Below, piece by piece: positions 15,309 to 23,053 of a stretch of DNA of 28,374 bases. The notes beneath the pieces are model-generated. The model made no database searches, was not told the origin of the DNA, and was given only the letters and a program-made list of their open reading frames with translations. The position numbers and the translations under genes are program-made. Origin of the DNA: Chloroflexota bacterium (GTDB lineage Bacteria; Chloroflexota; Anaerolineae; Promineifilales; Promineifilaceae); the NCBI GenBank assembly GCA_020353135.1, contig CP070688.1, positions 3,391,970 through 3,420,343 of the forward strand, written 5' to 3'. Positions within the stretch are counted from its first letter, which is position 1; each line of letters starts with the position of its first letter.

Positions 15309-17412
15309 AGCAATCGGACCGGCCGGGAACCGGTCATCGCCGGGCCAGAACGAGCCGCCCAAAGTGGGCGTCGACACGGGCGGCACTTTCACCGATTTCG
15401 TCTGGGTTGACGGCGACGGCCGGCTTCAAGTTCACAAGGAATTGAGCACGCCAGTCGATCCATCCAGGTCGATTCTGAGCGGCATAGATAAACTGGTGAT
15501 CCCGCTGGCAGCTTCGATTGTCCACGGCAGCACGGTGGCCACCAATGCCCTGCTAGAAAGACGCGGCGCACGAACGGCGTTGATCGCCACGGCCGGATTT
15601 GCCGACGTGTTGGCCATCGGCCGGCAGGACCGGCCGGACCTGTACGCGCTGGTGCCGCGCAAGCCCGATCCGCTGGTGCCGCGGCAGTGGCGCTTTGAGG
15701 TGGACGAGAGGGTGACGGCCGAGGGCCAGATTCTGCGGGCGCTGGACGAGACCGACCTGGCCAGGGTCGTCCGGGAATTGCTGGCCGACGAGATAGAGTC
15801 GGTCGCGGTCTGCCTGCTCTTCTCGTTCTTGCGACCCGAACACGAACGTCAGATTCGGGCTGCGATAAAGGCGGCTTTGCCGGCCGCCGAGCAGCCGATA
15901 CATGTCTCACTATCCAGCGAGATTCTGCCCGAATACCGCGAATACGAAAGGACGGCCACCACAGTCATCAACGCCTACGTGGCGCCATTGATGAACCGCT
16001 ACCTGAAACGCCTGGAGCGCGAGGTGGCTCCCAGATCACTGGTCGTCATGCAGAGTAACGGGGGCATTATTGGTCCGGTGCGGGCGAGCAGTGAGGCGGC
16101 GCGGACTGTTCTCTCGGGTCCGGCCGGCGGCGTCGTCGGCGCTATGTACGTCGCCGAACGAGCCGGCTTCAAGAACATTATCACCTTTGACATGGGCGGT
16201 ACGAGCACGGACGTGGCCCTTTGCCCGGGCCAACTGCCGGCCACCAGCGAGGGCGAGATCGCCGGTCTGCCTATCAGGTTGCCGATCATCGACATTCACA
16301 CGGTAGGCGCCGGTGGAGGGAGCCTGGCCTATGTGGATCCAGGCGGGGCCCTGCAAGTGGGGCCACAGAGCGCGGGCGCCGATCCAGGCCCGGCCTGTTA
16401 CGGCCGTACTTCAATGGAGGAAACTGCCGTTCCGGCCGGCACTGCCGCATCACGGACGACGACAACCGACGCCAATCTGTTGCTGGGCCGCCTGGACGTC
16501 GATCATTTTCTGGGCGGGCAGATGCGCCTGGATGAGGCTGCGGCGCGCCAGGCAGTGGCCCGGCTTAGCCTGGCCCTTGGGGCCGAATCGCCAGAGTTGG
16601 CGGCATGGGGCGTCATCCAGGTGGCCAACGCCAATATGGAACGGGCTATCCGGCGCATTTCGGTGGAGAGGGGTTACGATCCACGCGACTTCACCCTGGT
16701 TGCTTTTGGCGGCGCCGGGCCCCTGCACGCCTGTGACTTGGCCGAGAGTCTGCAAATCCCTCGCGTTCTGGTGCCACCATCACCTGGCGTCTTGTCGGCG
16801 CTGGGCATGATCGTGGCCCGGCCGGCCCGCGATTACTCGGTCACGGTCATGGGGCGCCTGGAACCAGACGGAGCGGACCAGCCGGAGTGGTTGATGGAGA
16901 ACTTCGCCGCGATGAGGGCCAGAGCAGAGGATGAGATGTCCGCCGAAGGGTATGGGTCGGAGCAATTGCTATTGGAAGAGCGCCTTGACTTGCGCTACTT
17001 CGGCCAGTCGTATGAGCTGACGATCGCCGTCGAAGCAGGAGACAGCGGCGGCGACATCTCCGCCCGATTTCATAGCGCGCATGCACGCCGGTATGGTTTC
17101 GAACGACCTGATCAAGCGGTGCAGATTGTTAATTTGCGGCTGGCGGCAACGGCACGAATGACGCCGCCGGCGCTGCCAGAATTGGCCAAAGGTCCGGCCG
17201 ACGCCCAGGAGGCCACAGTCGGCCGCAAGCAAGTGTGGTACGGCGAGAGCGGCGTGGAAAGCACTCTCTACGACAGAGCCAGGCTGCGGGCGGGCAATGT
17301 CATCGGAGGACCGGCCATCGTCTTCCAGTACGATACGACGACGGTGATATTGCCAGAGTGGACGGCCGAAGTAGACCAACATGGCAACCTGCTACTGCAA
17401 CGCCTGAACTGA
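15295..17412 (+). CDS. Hydantoinase/oxoprolinase family protein, HyuA (alpha) type
   Basis: This 705-residue ATP-dependent amidohydrolase subunit has the ASKHA fold. The N-terminal phosphate loop is GVDTGGTFTDFV (26-37). Further family motifs are VHGSTVATNALLERRG, SGPAGGVVGAM, DMGGTSTDVAL, GAGGGSLA and SAGADPGPACYG, and then FGGAGPLHACDLA. A short Ser/Thr/Ala-rich insertion follows ACYG. Relatives hydrolyse N-methylhydantoin or 5-oxoproline, or form the beta subunit of acetone carboxylase. They normally need a HyuB partner, which is not in this window. Three in-frame ATGs exist (15247, 15280, 15295). The last is preferred because it gives a family-like N-terminus and the smallest overlap with the preceding gene. 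Confidence 0.9.
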   Translation: MSQSEAIGPAGNRSSPGQNEPPKVGVDTGGTFTDFVWVDGDGRLQVHKELSTPVDPSRSILSGIDKLVIPLAASIVHGSTVATNALLERRGARTALIATAGFADVLAIGRQDRPDLYALVPRKPDPLVPRQWRFEVDERVTAEGQILRALDETDLARVVRELLADEIESVAVCLLFSFLRPEHERQIRAAIKAALPAAEQPIHVSLSSEILPEYREYERTATTVINAYVAPLMNRYLKRLEREVAPRSLVVMQSNGGIIGPVRASSEAARTVLSGPAGGVVGAMYVAERAGFKNIITFDMGGTSTDVALCPGQLPATSEGEIAGLPIRLPIIDIHTVGAGGGSLAYVDPGGALQVGPQSAGADPGPACYGRTSMEETAVPAGTAASRTTTTDANLLLGRLDVDHFLGGQMRLDEAAARQAVARLSLALGAESPELAAWGVIQVANANMERAIRRISVERGYDPRDFTLVAFGGAGPLHACDLAESLQIPRVLVPPSPGVLSALGMIVARPARDYSVTVMGRLEPDGADQPEWLMENFAAMRARAEDEMSAEGYGSEQLLLEERLDLRYFGQSYELTIAVEAGDSGGDISARFHSAHARRYGFERPDQAVQIVNLRLAATARMTPPALPELAKGPADAQEATVGRKQVWYGESGVESTLYDRARLRAGNVIGGPAIVFQYDTTTVILPEWTAEVDQHGNLLLQRLN

Positions 17413-17445
17413 ACGCGGAATTCCGCCAGGTGACGCGATCATAAG

Positions 17446-17494
17446 AAAAAGCCTCTTGCGCTTCGCAGGACTAGCCCGAATAGGCACAAGAGGC
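17446..17494 (-). terminator. Intrinsic terminator of the EF-G-like gene
   Basis: Read on the minus strand, an 8-bp stem (arms at 17487-17494 and 17451-17458, GCCTCTTG with CAAGAGGC) closes a loop of 28 bases and is followed by TTTTT (17446-17450). It lies about 90 bases past the EF-G-like stop at 17584, in the convergent gap with the hydantoinase-like gene. The long loop makes it weaker than the terminator at 257-300. Confidence 0.6.
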
Positions 17495-17583
17495 CGACGT
17501 TACTTAAGGGAAGTCGCGGCCGCAGGTGAAGCCAATGCTTCCTACGTGCAGCCTGCCGCCCGCTACTTCTCCTCTTCCTTCTC

Positions 17584-19632
17584 CTATTGGCGGGCGACGA
17601 CGATCTGCTCTTGCAGATGTGAGGGCACGCGGCCGTACCGCAGGAACTTCATGCCAAAGACGCCCCGACCCTGGGTCATGGAGCGCAGATCGGCGATATA
17701 GGTTTGCATTTCGGCCAGGGGGACCTCGGCCTTGACGGTGGCCTTGGTGCCTTCCTGATCCATGCCCAATACGCGGGCGCGGCGCGAGTTTAGATCGCCC
17801 ATGATGTCGCCCATGTTGTCGCCCGGCACGGTTACCGTGACCTCGTAGATTGGCTCCAGCAAGACAGGGCCGGCGCCCAGCGCGGCTTTCTTGAAGCACT
17901 CGCGGCCGGCTATCTGGAAGGCGATTTCCTTGGAATCGACCGGGTGCTCCTTGCCGTCGTAGACCACGGCCTTGACGCCGGTCACCGGATAACCGGCCAT
18001 GACGCCCATGCCCAGGGCCTGGCGGCAGCCTTTTTGCACGGCGGCCACGAAGGGTTGGGAGATGGCGCCGCCGAAGACCTCCGAATCAAACTCGAATTCT
18101 TCGTCGTCGCCCAGAGATTCGACGCGCAAAAAGACGCGGGCGTATTGCCCGGCACCGCCGGTCTGTTTTTTATGCGTATATTCGGCGTTATTCTGCTTGG
18201 TGATCGTTTCCCGATAGGGAACCTTAGGAATGCTGGTCGTCAGATTGACGCCAAACTTAGACTGGGCCTTCTTGACGGCATTCTCCACATGGACCGTGCC
18301 CATGCCGGACAGGATAGTCTCACGGGTGGCCGGTTCTGAATTCCAGCGCAGGGTCGGATCCTCGGCCGCCAACCGGTTCAGTGCCGTGGTCAGCTTGGCA
18401 ACGTCGGACTGGGAGACTGGATGCACGGCGACGGACACGATGGGATCGGGCTGTTCCGTGGCGGCGATGATCATCTTGTTGCCCTGGTCACAGAGCGTAT
18501 CGTTGGTAGCCACATCGCCCAGCTTGATGACAGCGCCGATGTCGCCGGCATGCAGGCGGCTGATAGCAAGCTGTTCGCGGCCGCGCAGCACATTGATGGT
18601 CGCCACGCGCACCTCACTGCTCTGATCGCTGGCCCAGACACGGCTGTCTGACTCGAGGATGCCGCCGTAAAGTCGAAGGTAAGACATCTTGCCGTAGGGA
18701 TCCTCGCGGGTCTTGAAGGCAAATGCTGCCAGGGGCGAGACGTCGGACACTTCGAGTTCGACTTCCTCGCCGGCAGCGTTCCTGGCCTCAAACGGACCTA
18801 CCTCGTCGGGCGCCGGCATCAGATTGACCAGCGATTCCAACAAGGGCTCGACGGCGATGCCAGCCTGGGGCGCGGCGAACATAATGGGTACAACCTGGCC
18901 GCTCTTAACAGCGGCCTTCAGACCGGCGACTATGTCGGCATCGGACAATTCCTCGCCTTCCAGGTACTTCTCGAGCAGTTCATCGTCGCCCTCGGCGGCC
19001 GCTTCCATCAATTCGAAACGGGCCTCTTCGGCGGCGTCGGCCATGTCGGCCGGAATGTCCTCTAGTTTGTCACCATTGCCGAGTCGGGCTTTCATGGCCA
19101 GAAGATCGACGACGCCCGTGAAATCGGTTCCTTCGCCGATGGGGAGTTGGAGGCTGACAAATGTGCCCGGAAGATTCTCCCGAATGCTACTCATGACTCT
19201 AGACGCGGAGACGTTCTCACGATCCATCTTATTGACGACTAGCAACCGGGCAAGGCCATGCTCAGCGCTCGACTGCCAGACCTGCTCGGTGCCGACTTCG
19301 ACGCCGGCGACGGCTTCGACGAAGACCAACGCGCCTTCGGTCACGGCCAGGGCGCTGTTCACTTCGCCGACGAAGTCCACATAGCCGGGCGTATCCAGCA
19401 AATTCAGCTTGTGGTCCTGAAATTCTATCGGCGCGATGGCCGTCGAAATGGAGCCTTGGCGGGCGACTTCTTCCTCTTCAAAATCCATAGCCGCGGTACC
19501 GTTATCCACCTGGCCCATTCGAGTCGTAACACCCCCGTTGAATAACAGTCGTTCCACAAAGGTGGTCTTGCCGGCCCCATTGTGGGAAACAAGCGCGATG
19601 TTACGAATTTGTCCAGTTTTGTATTCCTTCAT
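17584..19632 (-). CDS. EF-G-like translational GTPase (EF-G2 type)
   Basis: This 682-residue protein has the five-domain layout of elongation factor G. The G domain has G1 SHNGAGKTT (16-24), G3 DTPGYVDF (80-87) and G4 NKMD (134-137). The domain IV/V region has RETI, GGAGQYARV and the C-terminal GRGVFGMKFLRYGRVP. Canonical EF-G reads DTPGH, and that histidine stimulates GTP hydrolysis on the ribosome. Here it is Tyr84, and switch I lacks the usual RGITI. Both are traits of the EF-G2 paralogue group as I recall it, so this is not the main translocase but a second, specialised EF-G. It has its own strong promoter at 19692-19720 and a GAGGT ribosome-binding site. Confidence 0.92.
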   Translation of the reverse strand: MKEYKTGQIRNIALVSHNGAGKTTFVERLLFNGGVTTRMGQVDNGTAAMDFEEEEVARQGSISTAIAPIEFQDHKLNLLDTPGYVDFVGEVNSALAVTEGALVFVEAVAGVEVGTEQVWQSSAEHGLARLLVVNKMDRENVSASRVMSSIRENLPGTFVSLQLPIGEGTDFTGVVDLLAMKARLGNGDKLEDIPADMADAAEEARFELMEAAAEGDDELLEKYLEGEELSDADIVAGLKAAVKSGQVVPIMFAAPQAGIAVEPLLESLVNLMPAPDEVGPFEARNAAGEEVELEVSDVSPLAAFAFKTREDPYGKMSYLRLYGGILESDSRVWASDQSSEVRVATINVLRGREQLAISRLHAGDIGAVIKLGDVATNDTLCDQGNKMIIAATEQPDPIVSVAVHPVSQSDVAKLTTALNRLAAEDPTLRWNSEPATRETILSGMGTVHVENAVKKAQSKFGVNLTTSIPKVPYRETITKQNNAEYTHKKQTGGAGQYARVFLRVESLGDDEEFEFDSEVFGGAISQPFVAAVQKGCRQALGMGVMAGYPVTGVKAVVYDGKEHPVDSKEIAFQIAGRECFKKAALGAGPVLLEPIYEVTVTVPGDNMGDIMGDLNSRRARVLGMDQEGTKATVKAEVPLAEMQTYIADLRSMTQGRGVFGMKFLRYGRVPSHLQEQIVVARQ

Positions 19633-19691
19633 TTTGGTGAAACCTCACGGGAATTTGGTTTGGAAAGATCTGTCCTATGAGAACGGACCGG

Positions 19692-19720
19692 ATTGTAAAT
19701 GAAAGGAGTGCCCGTGTCAA
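19692..19720 (-). promoter_or_regulatory. Strong sigma70-type promoter of the EF-G-like gene
   Basis: On the minus strand a perfect TTGACA (19715-19720) and TACAAT (19692-19697) are separated by 17 bases. The predicted leader is about 50 bases. Its -35 box lies 27 bases from the -35 box of the divergent CNNM promoter, so one regulator could control both. Confidence 0.82.
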
Positions 19721-19747
19721 AATGGCAGGGCGGGAAACGACGGCCGG

Positions 19748-19776
19748 TTGACCGAATATTGGCCCTCGAATATAAT
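19748..19776 (+). promoter_or_regulatory. Sigma70-type promoter of the CNNM transporter pair
   Basis: TTGACC (19748-19753) and TATAAT (19771-19776) are separated by exactly 17 bases. The first CNNM gene starts at 20163, so the transcript would have an untranslated leader of about 380 bases, far longer than any other leader in the window. Confidence 0.75.
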
Positions 19777-19782
19777 CATTTT

Positions 19783-20162
19783 TGCCACCTGGTTTAACAC
19801 TGAGAACCTACCATCAAATAGCGACCGTCCGGCGGTCCCGGTAAAGCTGTTGGCGTAATCGTCATGATGGGCCGGGATGGCAGCGATAGATTAGAATTCA
19901 GATGCAACTAGTTCTTCAAGCGAATGCCATACTACGCCTCGGCGAGCGGAATGGGGAGCGCCAGCGTTGACTGAATCGGAATCCGGTTCGGAGCCGCCTG
20001 ATCCTAGCCAACAATACTCGTCCGCTCACAGTGGTACCGCTGTGAGGTTTTATCGCGCTCTGCGGGCGGTGGTTGCCCTGTGCCAGAGTGGAACAATGCG
20101 CGACTCAGAAGCGCCATACGCTGTGCCTTCTAGGGCGGTCGCAAGGTCGAAGTAGCCCCGCG
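19783..20162 (+). promoter_or_regulatory. Long untranslated leader with terminator-like hairpin upstream of CNNM genes
   Basis: This stretch holds no convincing gene. The 62-codon frame at 19967-20155 has a TTG start and looks like random sequence. A near-perfect palindrome, CTCACAG (20025-20031) with CTGTGAG (20040-20046), closes an 8-base loop that contains TGGTACC, and GTTTTAT follows. A smaller hairpin, GACCG/CGGTC, is at 19823-19837. The layout of promoter, long leader and hairpin with a short T run is what cis-acting attenuators and riboswitches look like. The conserved cores of the Mg2+ (M-box) and Mn2+ (yybP-ykoY) riboswitches are not seen by eye. Confidence 0.45.
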
Positions 20163-21554
20163 ATGATGGATTTTCTGCTGGCATTCGCCATTCTCTCTGT
20201 GCTCATCTTCTTCAACGCCCTCTATGTTGGCGCTGAGTTTGCCACGGTTTCTTCACGGCGAACGCGGGTCAACCAGATGGCCGGATCTGGCAATCGCCTG
20301 GCCAAGATGTTGCTGCCAATCATGGAGAGTAGCCAGGGGCTAGATCGGTACGTGGCTACCTGCCAGTTGGGCATCACCGCGTCCTCGCTGATCTTGGGCG
20401 CCTACGGGCAAAACGTGGTGGCGGTGTGGCTGATTTCTCCCGTCGGCCAGGTGCTCGATTGGTTAACACCCTGGACCGACGCCCTCAACCTGACTTCCGG
20501 CGCGGTATCCGAAGCCCTGGCCACGACCATCGCCGTGACTGGCGTTTTGCTGTTCCTGACTTTCCTGCAGGTGATTCTCGGCGAGTTGTTTCCCAAGTCC
20601 GTGGCCCTTCAATTCCCTGAGAGGATCGCGCTGCTAACGGTGGCGCCCGTTCGATGGTCGATGTTTCTATTCCGGCCGTTCATATGGCTTTTCAACGGCA
20701 GCGGCAATCTGATTTTGCGCCTAATGGGGGTTGAAATTCACCCCAGTCACGGCCGGGTGCATTCACCAGAGGAGATCGAGATCCTGGTGACGGAGAGCCA
20801 TGAAGGCGGCCTGCTGGATGACGAGGAGCGCCAATTACTGCGCAATGCCTTTCGTTTTCGCGACCTGACCGCGCGCCAGGTCATGGTGCACCGGACAAAG
20901 ATCGTGGCGGCTCCGGTGAACAGCGGCGTTGTCGAGCTGATGCAAATAGCCCTGGACGCCGGACATACTCGGATTCCTCTCTACCAGGGCTCAATAGATA
21001 CGATCATCGGCTTTGTTCACGTGAAGGACCTTTTTAAGCTGTTCGTCGACGCTAATGAGAACCTGGCCGAAATAATGCGCGAAGTGTTACATGTGCCCGA
21101 GACGTTGCCTGCGGTGGAGGTATGGGAAGCGCTGGGCATCAAACGGCAGTATATCGCCGTGGTATTCGACGAGTACGGCGGCACAGCCGGTCTCATCACC
21201 TTCGAAGATTTGATCGAGGAGATTTTTGGCGAATTGCAGGACGAATTCGACGACGAAAGCGCGTTGATTGCCCTAGACGCCGAGGGACGGATCTACCTGA
21301 GAGGTGATCTGCTGGTGGCCGACGTCAACGAGTATTTGCAGTTAGAACTGCCCGACACGACCGACACCTTAGGCGGCCTAATGCTCAGCGAACTTGGCCG
21401 GCCGCCGGACGTCGGGGATGAAGTGTCTTTTGGCGACACGATAATCCGGGTGGAGACGATGGTCGATCTGGGCGTGGCCGAAGTGTCGATCCAGACGGCG
21501 CCGGCCGAAGTCAGTAGCCAGGTGGGTGAATGGGAGGTGGGCGACCATGAGTAA
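20163..21554 (+). CDS. CNNM/CorC family transporter (DUF21-CBS-CBS-CorC_HlyC), first of pair
   Basis: This 463-residue membrane protein belongs to the family formerly called hemolysin C-like; characterised members move Mg2+ or other divalent cations. The CNNM/DUF21 membrane domain spans about 1-185, with the motif GELFPKS (140-146). Two CBS domains (about 236-355) are the nucleotide-binding regulatory module. The segment FDEYGGTAGLITFEDLIEE leads into the CorC_HlyC C-terminal domain (about 370-450). An ORF extends upstream to 20073, but that N-terminal extension has no family character; the ATG at 20163 (or the adjacent one at 20166) starts the first membrane helix directly. The ribosome-binding site is poor. 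Its end overlaps the second CNNM gene by 8 bases. Confidence 0.92.
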   Translation: MMDFLLAFAILSVLIFFNALYVGAEFATVSSRRTRVNQMAGSGNRLAKMLLPIMESSQGLDRYVATCQLGITASSLILGAYGQNVVAVWLISPVGQVLDWLTPWTDALNLTSGAVSEALATTIAVTGVLLFLTFLQVILGELFPKSVALQFPERIALLTVAPVRWSMFLFRPFIWLFNGSGNLILRLMGVEIHPSHGRVHSPEEIEILVTESHEGGLLDDEERQLLRNAFRFRDLTARQVMVHRTKIVAAPVNSGVVELMQIALDAGHTRIPLYQGSIDTIIGFVHVKDLFKLFVDANENLAEIMREVLHVPETLPAVEVWEALGIKRQYIAVVFDEYGGTAGLITFEDLIEEIFGELQDEFDDESALIALDAEGRIYLRGDLLVADVNEYLQLELPDTTDTLGGLMLSELGRPPDVGDEVSFGDTIIRVETMVDLGVAEVSIQTAPAEVSSQVGEWEVGDHE

Positions 21555-23013
21555 GGCGCTACTTCTCCTACCTATCCCTATCGTGGCGTTCGGAGCCGGC
21601 CTGGCGGCGTCAGATACGCTGCCGAGCCCGGCCACGCTGATCGTGCCGATGATCATCATCCTCGTGCTGGTGGTTATCAATGGCTTCTTCGTGGCGGCCG
21701 AGTTCGCGATCATTGGCGTGCGGCCGAGCGAGGTGGACCAGATGGTGCAGGAAGGTACGCCGAGGGCAGGAGAGATCCAGGATATCCAGGATTCGCCGGC
21801 AAAACAAGATCGCTATATCGCCACGGCGCAACTGGGCATTACGATCGCCTCGCTGGGCCTGGGTATGTATGGCGAGCCGCGAATCGCCGAATTTGTCGAA
21901 CCCTATCTGGCGCTGATCTTCGAGGATCCTTCTTCGGCGCTCGTGCACACCGTGTCGTCGGTGATCGCGCTTGGCCTGCTGACGTACCTACACATCGTGA
22001 TCGGCGAGATGGTGCCCAAATCGCTGGCTCTGTCGTCGCCGGACCAGGCCGTGTTGCGAATCGCCAGGCCCATGTCGTGGGCGCAAACGATCTTGAGCAT
22101 ACCGGTCCGGGCCCTGAACGGCATCGGCCGGGCCATGTTGAAGCTGTTCAAAATCGAGCCGGCCGAAGGGGAGGCGCGTCTGCATTCGGCGGAGGAGCTG
22201 GAATTGATCGTCTCGGAGAGCGCTGAAGGCGGGTTGCTGTTGGAAGAAGAAGAGGAAATGATCCGCAATATCTTCGACTTCAGCGAGCGCCAGGTAGGCC
22301 AGGTCATGACCGCCCGACCGAAGGTGCAGGCGATTTCCCTGGGTATGACGCTGGATGAGCTACTACCGGTGATTATATCCAGCCGGCACAGCCGGTTTCC
22401 GGTGTACGAGGGCGACCTCGATCATGTGGTGGGCCTTTTGCACCTGAAGGATTTGGCCCGCCAGCAGCTGCGCAGCAAAGGCGAACTCGACCTCCGGCTC
22501 ATCCTGCGGCCGGCGCCGGCCGTGCCCGAGGATCAACCGGTGGAGCAACTGCTGACAGCCTTCAAGCGGCAGCGGATCCACATGGCTATAGTCTTGGACG
22601 AATTCGGCGGCATGTCGGGTGTCGTGACCCTCGAAGACCTGGTGGAGGAGATCGTCGGCGAGGTGCGCGACGAATTCGATTTTGAGCGGGAGCCGCTCGT
22701 CGAATTGGCCCCAGGCGAGCTGGAAGTGGTCGGTACCTTCCTGGTGGACGACCTGTTTGATTACGTCTACCTGGGCGAAGAGTCGGAGCTGCCGGACGTC
22801 GACACGGTGGGGGGACTGATTCACACGTGGCTCGGCCGGCCACCGCAGGTGGGTGACACGATCCCGCTGCCCGATAGCAGTCATGTGGTTTTCACCGTCC
22901 TCGACGTCGACGGGCTGGCCGTCGCCCGAGCAAAGGTCGAGTTCCCTGTCGGCGAGGACGAAGGCGACTCCCCGGGCAACGATAAGAATGGGGCGCAGAT
23001 CGACGCGGATTGA
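21547..23013 (+). CDS. CNNM/CorC family transporter, second of pair
   Basis: This 488-residue paralogue of the preceding protein has the same layout. An extra hydrophobic N-terminal segment, possibly a signal anchor, comes first. A DUF21 membrane domain follows with FFVAAEFAI and GEMVPKS, then two CBS domains, then LDEFGGMSGVVTLEDLVEE and a CorC_HlyC domain, and finally an acidic, disordered tail. The start is the ATG at 21547, with GGGAGGTGG (21532-21540) as ribosome-binding site; it lies inside the end of the previous gene (ATGAGTAA), so the two proteins are translationally coupled and may form a heterodimer. CNNM proteins are dimers, so a coupled pair points to a mixed complex. It converges on the M32 gene across 40 bases. 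Confidence 0.92.
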   Translation: MSKALLLLPIPIVAFGAGLAASDTLPSPATLIVPMIIILVLVVINGFFVAAEFAIIGVRPSEVDQMVQEGTPRAGEIQDIQDSPAKQDRYIATAQLGITIASLGLGMYGEPRIAEFVEPYLALIFEDPSSALVHTVSSVIALGLLTYLHIVIGEMVPKSLALSSPDQAVLRIARPMSWAQTILSIPVRALNGIGRAMLKLFKIEPAEGEARLHSAEELELIVSESAEGGLLLEEEEEMIRNIFDFSERQVGQVMTARPKVQAISLGMTLDELLPVIISSRHSRFPVYEGDLDHVVGLLHLKDLARQQLRSKGELDLRLILRPAPAVPEDQPVEQLLTAFKRQRIHMAIVLDEFGGMSGVVTLEDLVEEIVGEVRDEFDFEREPLVELAPGELEVVGTFLVDDLFDYVYLGEESELPDVDTVGGLIHTWLGRPPQVGDTIPLPDSSHVVFTVLDVDGLAVARAKVEFPVGEDEGDSPGNDKNGAQIDAD

Positions 23014-23053
23014 CGCGGACGGTGCGTCGCTCTGCCAGGTTGGCGAGCAGTCG

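Noticed and set aside
20025..20060. T-box riboswitch before the CNNM genes
   Set aside because: The TGGTACC core is present, but it lies in a simple hairpin loop, no stem I or specifier loop is seen, and the downstream genes are not amino-acid related. Kept only as part of a finding.
19967..20155. Short plus-strand frame ahead of the CNNM genes
   Set aside because: TTG start, no good ribosome-binding site, no family character, and it runs through the palindromic hairpin; treated as leader.
20073..20162. N-terminal extension of the first CNNM protein
   Set aside because: The added 30 residues are Cys/Arg-rich and unlike the family; the ATG at 20163 starts the first membrane helix directly.
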